Notes under the pieces: model-generated | The model's input: only the letters and a program-made list of their open reading frames with translations | Told to the model about the DNA's origin: nothing | The model's database searches: none | Shown here: one piece after another, positions 59,846-64,000 of the stretch | Layout: every line of letters starts with the position of its first letter | How positions within the stretch are numbered: position 1 is the stretch's first letter | Program-made: the position numbers and the translations under genes | DNA from: Neoarius graeffei | Taxonomy: Eukaryota > Chordata > Actinopteri > Siluriformes > Ariidae | Length of the DNA: 64,000 bases | Assembly (NCBI RefSeq): GCF_027579695.1 | Contig: NC_083574.1 | Location: 44,594,559 to 44,658,558, forward strand | Direction of reading: 5' to 3'

Positions 59846-62515
59846 TATTTCCCAGCTGGGAGGGCCGTATCGTGAAATACCGTGACCAAGGTCTTGAAAG
59901 TACTGAGCGAGGCCCTCTGGGCCGAGGTCAGTATTTAAGGCCGAGGTCATGGTATTTCACCATACGGACCGACCTTAAGCTGGCAAATAATATATATATT
60001 TTTTCTTTACCAAATTCTAACAAAAAATGAGAGCGCCCGAAAGGGAAAACTGAGCCAAGCCGCCATTTTGAATCCTCATTCACGGCTGTAATGCAAATGG
60101 CTTCCTCCTCGGTATACAAGTGCACTTCCATGGCAGGAAAGGAACTACATTTTGCCACCTATGTAGTCCCCTATTTATACAAATAGGAGTCATTCAGGAT
60201 TCAGCCATGTTTTTGCTCGGCGTTAGCAACAGTTACAGGTTTTAGCTTTCTCCTGCAATGTTTTCTTTTTATTTCTTCTTCCTCAGGGTAGTAAAACTCA
60301 CGTTTGCTGTGAACACTGTCGTTATCGCTATCCATGCTGTAAAATTAATGCTATTCTCCTGAGAAATGCTGGCAAAAATTTACAAGATTTTTGATAATCT
60401 TATAAATAAATCTTATTAAAAAAAAAGATAAACGTTGACAAAAAAATGCTACTATGTTTGTTGTTGTTGTGAACGAGCGAGTCGCCAGAGGTCCGTAACC
60501 GGGGTCCGTATCGTAGAATCCGGACCCGCTCGCCAGCCAATCAGAGCGCAGGATTTGATGGAAACTGGACCGTGAAAAAAAATGTTTTATTCCCATCAGA
60601 TTGCATGACAAAAATGATACGTATGTTTTGTTTTTTCACTCCGACACGAAAAAAAAAAAACCCTCAGTGGAATGTATTTTATTCAAATGCGTATATTACA
60701 GGTGATTTTTGAAATCAGGTGACTCTGGATTCACCTGGGTGATTCTAGATTTATTGAGGTGAATTAGGTCGACGTTCTTAAAAGGGAATTTTTTTTTTTG
60801 GTGGTGGTGGGGACTCATTAAAAAAAAGTGCTTGGATTTTTTTTAGGGGGTTCATAAAAGAAAGAACATTTCGACAACCACTCTCGACTCACCTTTCCTC
60901 CTCGTTTCTCACTCACCCCACCCTCTATATATCCTCTTATACTTCTCCCCGGAATTACGCTTATATACCTATTGCTCTGTCTAATTTAGTTTGCTTTTTT
61001 TTCTCCACTTCTTACTGTCCTTGCTGGGAATCAAACTCAGGACCTTCTGATTTGAAGTCGACTACACCACAGAGGATTCAGTTGCAACAAAGAAATTAAA
61101 CATTCCAGTAGACCACCTAACCCTAAATCCTAATTCACCTCGATAAATCTAGAATCATCCTGAGCTCAAAAATCACCTGTAACATGTACATTATTTCCAC
61201 TTTATTTGAATTGAGGTACATTAACACAGTTTTTTTTTGTACACTCAACATTACTTGATCATGTATTTTTAAAGGGGAACTGAAGTCATTTTTAAACTTG
61301 CTTTACTTCTTAATTAACGTGTTATTTAATTACGTTTTCGGTTTTCGTAACCTTATATCGTGACTCGTATTGGCAACTAATTGTAGTTAAATATGATACT
61401 TATCGGTCTATTCGGTTTTTAGCCGTGTTGAATTTAGTTCGTTTGGTCCACGGCAGGCGTCGCTTATCCGCGCGATCTTCACGAGACTTGTGCGAGACTT
61501 TGAAATATGAAGTGTCAGCCAGGTGTCAGTGCCACCATTTTGAAAACTGTTTTCCAAACGAAGTATTGCACAAAACCGAGTTTAAATGACGATTACTGCC
61601 TACTTTTTTCAAACTTTCCTGATTGCTATCAAAACAAACAAAACTTCCGGCTTGATTACGTCAGCATTCGAAAGAGGGAGCGCACGTCTTTTGACAACGT
61701 TGGCGGATGTCAGTCACTTTGATTTCCGCTGTACGTTTTCCTTCCGTCCTACGATGTCTCGCACAGGTCTCAACGAATCTCGTTTACGGCCATTGCTTTG
61801 ACATATGGACTGATATATTACAGAGCATATTTCAAACACTCATAACTTGCTATAGCAGCGACAAAATAGCGATCAAAAATGCATTCTGATATTTAATAAA
61901 ATGAGAAATAGAATTTTGAGAATAAAAAATTTGCCTTCAGTTCTCCTTTAACGGAATGAATGAACAAATAAATAATTTGCCCAAACTGGATTGAACCCAG
62001 GTCTCTGACGTTCTGCAGCGGCCAATGTATCCCTGTGCTATTTCCCCACATATACTTTAATCATAAAGTTAATTTATTTTTATCGTTACAGTTCCTGTAA
62101 GTGCTAACACGCCCACTAAATATTATTGGCTTACATTAATACTAAGTGAATGCATCCCCCATGGTTTTTGATTAAAACTTTTTCACTCATCTCTAGAGCC
62201 TGAGATGAAATTTAGCAGGATTGTAGACTGTTATTTATTGTACAGGAGCGTTGTTTAAGAACTGCTTTCTAAATTAATCCGTGTCACTCGTCCCACTGCT
62301 CAGGTCAGCCAGTCCACAGGCTGCAGGTGGAACGTGGAATCAGAGCAGCCAAGAGTAAGGAGTGTGTAGTCTGGAGTGTGGTTTACCTCACCGATGGCAC
62401 CATCTTCAGCGGAGATTCGTCTGGGAACGTTAAGATATGGGACGATCGCACAGGGACACTCATCAGATGCCACCAGGTCACCAAGTGGGACGTACTGACA
62501 TTATCAGCTTCACAG
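58287..62515 (+). CDS. utp4: UTP4 (cirhin), 5' part: WD40 small-subunit processome protein
   Basis: Nucleolar protein of the t-UTP/UTP-A complex needed for early 18S rRNA processing and rDNA transcription (family knowledge). Exons seen: 58287-58445, 58580-58768, 58961-59135 and 62304-62515, with GT-AG sites and compatible phases; they give 245 residues, about a third of the family length, so the gene continues beyond 64000. The start MAEFKVHRVRFFDYMPSAV matches the conserved N-terminus, followed by WD blades: LAFEPQRERIAAARADGSVE, RATEALTWVGERLFSAGLN, GGPIWTIASN, VGCEDGTVKLF, ISVSWHPSGSRIAAG and GTIFSGDSSGNVKIWD. The donor after the fourth exon is at 62516. No frame damage. The third intron (3.2 kb) holds a TA repeat and two MITEs. 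Confidence 0.95.
59785..59836. repeat. (TA)n microsatellite
   Basis: About 26 TA dinucleotides, bounded by TGTG tracts, in utp4 intron 3. Confidence 0.97.
59863..59972. repeat. Foldback, about 26-bp arms
   Basis: gggccgtatcgtgaaata... at the left and its near-complement around ggtatttcaccatacggacc at the right. It may be one end of a larger element; ggtccgta motifs recur near 60490-60535. Confidence 0.6.
60699..61179. mobile_element. MITE with long inverted repeats, TA target
   Basis: Arms of about 70 bp (60699-60770 and 61112-61179; outer CAGGTGATTTTTGA and tcaaaaatcaCCTG), TA at both sides. Non-coding; in utp4 intron 3. Confidence 0.85.
61273..61947. mobile_element. TTAA-flanked element (Kolobok- or piggyBac-like), 675 bp
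   Basis: AGGGGAACTGAAG at the left and CTTCAGTTCTCCT at the right, flanked by TTAA at 61269-61272 and 61948-61951. No convincing protein. Similar in length and ends to 16992-17663. Confidence 0.75.
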
Positions 62516-63431
62516 GTGAAAAGCTTTTTCTGACTGTGTGTGTGTGGATTTTTAAAAGGAAGTGACTTATGCTGTGTTCACACTTATACCGGTACGAAAG
62601 TGGTATAACTGTATCGATACAAAGTATACCGGTACAGTTTAGTGCATCTGTCCACACTAGCGAGAAATGTTTGCGGTTTTCTTTCACGGTACAGGGTTTT
62701 TTCTAGAAAAATTTAGTATGAGGGCGCTCACCATGGCAAGGGAGCGAAGCGGGGGGGGGGGGAGATGGTGCCGGTTGTCTCCCCCCCCCCCGCCGTGCAA
62801 AGCCTTTGAAAAATGCTCCAATGGGACATTCTGAGGCTATCTGAGAGGGAAATTGTAACAAATTGTCTGTCACCATTGAAAAAGAAAGAAGTAATCTTCT
62901 TCTGCCCTGGACAGTCTTTGGCTTTCTTCCGTTTCGTGCCGCGGGATGACATCTTTAAATGCCCAAGTGTCAACAAAAACAACTCGCGCACTACTTCTGT
63001 CAAAAGCTCCCGCGCCGGTGGGTGAAAGGTCATTCAGTCTCGAGAAATCTCGCTCTACAAGTCAGCTGACCTTGTATGTAACCCATGTCAAATCTCGTGA
63101 GAGCAGCCGCGACAAGTAAACAAGTAAACAACATGGCGCCTCAGTCTGGAAAACGCCAATTCGGATTGTTTTTGCACCGTCTGGCGGTGTATCTACTATG
63201 ATTGGAATATTTTTGGAGCAATTATAACATATTTGATGATCAGACACATTGTCACGTAGTGTTGCTGGGATGTTTTCACGGAGTCGGTAAGGGGGCACAC
63301 GCTGAGAGTAAGAGGGCGCAGCGCCCCTGTTCCCCCGTTTAGACAAAAGCCTGCGGTAGTTGAAATGCACGTGCGCGAAATGTTTCCGTGGTTACCGAGT
63401 AACTTCCTTCTGAGAATATATGGCATCCGTT
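62516..63431. other. utp4 intron 4: G-rich and TIR-like fragments
   Basis: Contains ggtataccggtac motifs (62590-62640), poly(G) and poly(C) runs at 62750-62793, and cagggttttttctagaaaaa, which resembles a hAT end. The partner end is not certain. No exon recognised. Confidence 0.4.
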
Positions 63432-63880
63432 ATTTCGAGATCTCGAGAAAACAAAACAGTTATTTCATGATCTCAGCTGGATCACTGTATCTCCGTCAGT
63501 AGAGCCGAAGCTGGGCCAGCCTTCTGCGGAGGTGCCGCGGACTAATTTTGAAATTATCCCTTATTAAAAGACTTAATGCAATCTCTCCCTGTGTCAACCC
63601 CTGATCAAAATATTGCCTTATTAGGTGATCGATTATTCCAGACATTCTAATGACCAAAGTTGCGTCTATACAGAATGAGAAATAGCCCAAAGTCAGCATA
63701 TCACAAGTCTCTTGGCGCACCTGAATGAACCATTTCTCAGCTGTTTACTCGATCACGGAATAATTGTTTTGTTTTCTCGAGATCTCAAAATAACGGTTTT
63801 GTTTTCTCGAGATCTCGAATTAGTTGTGTTGTTTTCTCGAGATCCTGAATTAATTATGTCATTATCTCGGGATAACAAGG
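63432..63880 (-). mobile_element. Element with TCGAGATCTCGA terminal palindromes and HTH ORF
   Basis: The left arm (63432-63475) and the right arm (63755-63875) carry copies of ttttctcgagatctcgaa in opposite orientation; the core TCGAGATCTCGA is itself a 12-bp palindrome. Between them a 74-codon minus-strand frame (63496-63720) contains IIDHLIRQYFDQGLTQGEIA and PRHLRRRLAQL, a likely HTH leader of an integrase-like transposase. The catalytic part is missing. Confidence 0.55.
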
Positions 63881-64000
63881 TGAATAAAAAAAAAAGGATT
63901 ATATGAAGGGCCTCTCTCGGCTTCCGTACGGATGAAACAACGTGTGTGTGCTTTTTGTTGTCAGTGTACAGTCTGTATTTCTGGTGGTCATTTATTCAGT

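Noticed and set aside
63712-63906. ORF with repeated FSRDLE motifs
   Set aside because: It is a translation of the ttttctcgagatctcgaa terminal repeats, not a protein gene.

Overview
This is a vertebrate nuclear segment, almost certainly from a teleost fish. The genes have short exons with GT-AG introns. The repeats are typical of fish: Tc1/mariner, hAT and PIF/Harbinger DNA transposons, a very abundant tRNA-derived V-SINE, L2 and other jockey-group LINEs, solo LTRs and long microsatellites. I cannot name the species; nothing here is bacterial or plasmid-like.

Three host genes can be supported, all on the + strand. (1) An adrenomedullin-family prohormone has a TATA box at 22699, a non-coding first exon ending at 22867, and four coding exons between 30013 and 32759 (168 aa). 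Its 7-kb first intron is packed with transposons. (2) A dusp3/VHR-type dual-specificity phosphatase has three coding exons at 39297-41451 (184 aa). (3) The first four coding exons of utp4 (cirhin, a WD40 ribosome-biogenesis protein) start at 58287, and the gene runs past the window end. A possible exon of an unknown acidic protein lies on the minus strand at 47653-48134.

Most of the rest is mobile DNA. The most striking region is 4958-15193, where a V-SINE with a 13-bp target duplication has been split by an eight-level nest: V-SINE > hAT-A > hAT-B > hAT-C > TIR element D > hAT-E > Harbinger-like element > V-SINE. Most levels are fixed by matching terminal inverted repeats and target-site duplications that I could read directly. 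Further side insertions sit inside it.

Region by region: 1-4900 holds a Tc1 inserted in a THAP-coding ISL2EU-like element, two SINEs, an L2 tail and Harbinger MITEs. 4958-15193 is the nest. 15379-18463 holds small TIR elements, including a TTAA-flanked one with an 83-codon ORF, and an LTR fragment. 18466-22368 holds two LINE ORF2 remnants. 22699-32759 is the adrenomedullin gene, whose intron 1 contains two copies of a hAT element that both carry the same solo LTR. 34673-38722 holds a Tc1 with a SINE in its transposase, stacked SINEs and a hAT. 38745-41451 is a mariner remnant followed by the phosphatase gene with a hAT in its last intron. 42000-47172 holds SINEs, a LINE and a Tc1. 49075-51092 is a 29-unit, 24-bp minisatellite joined to an L2. 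51422-54826 holds a SINE, a Tc1 MITE with a solo LTR, and a Tc1. 55373-64000 holds a SINE, utp4 and several MITEs in its introns.

The three genes show no operon-like relation and appear to be independent neighbours spread apart by transposon growth.
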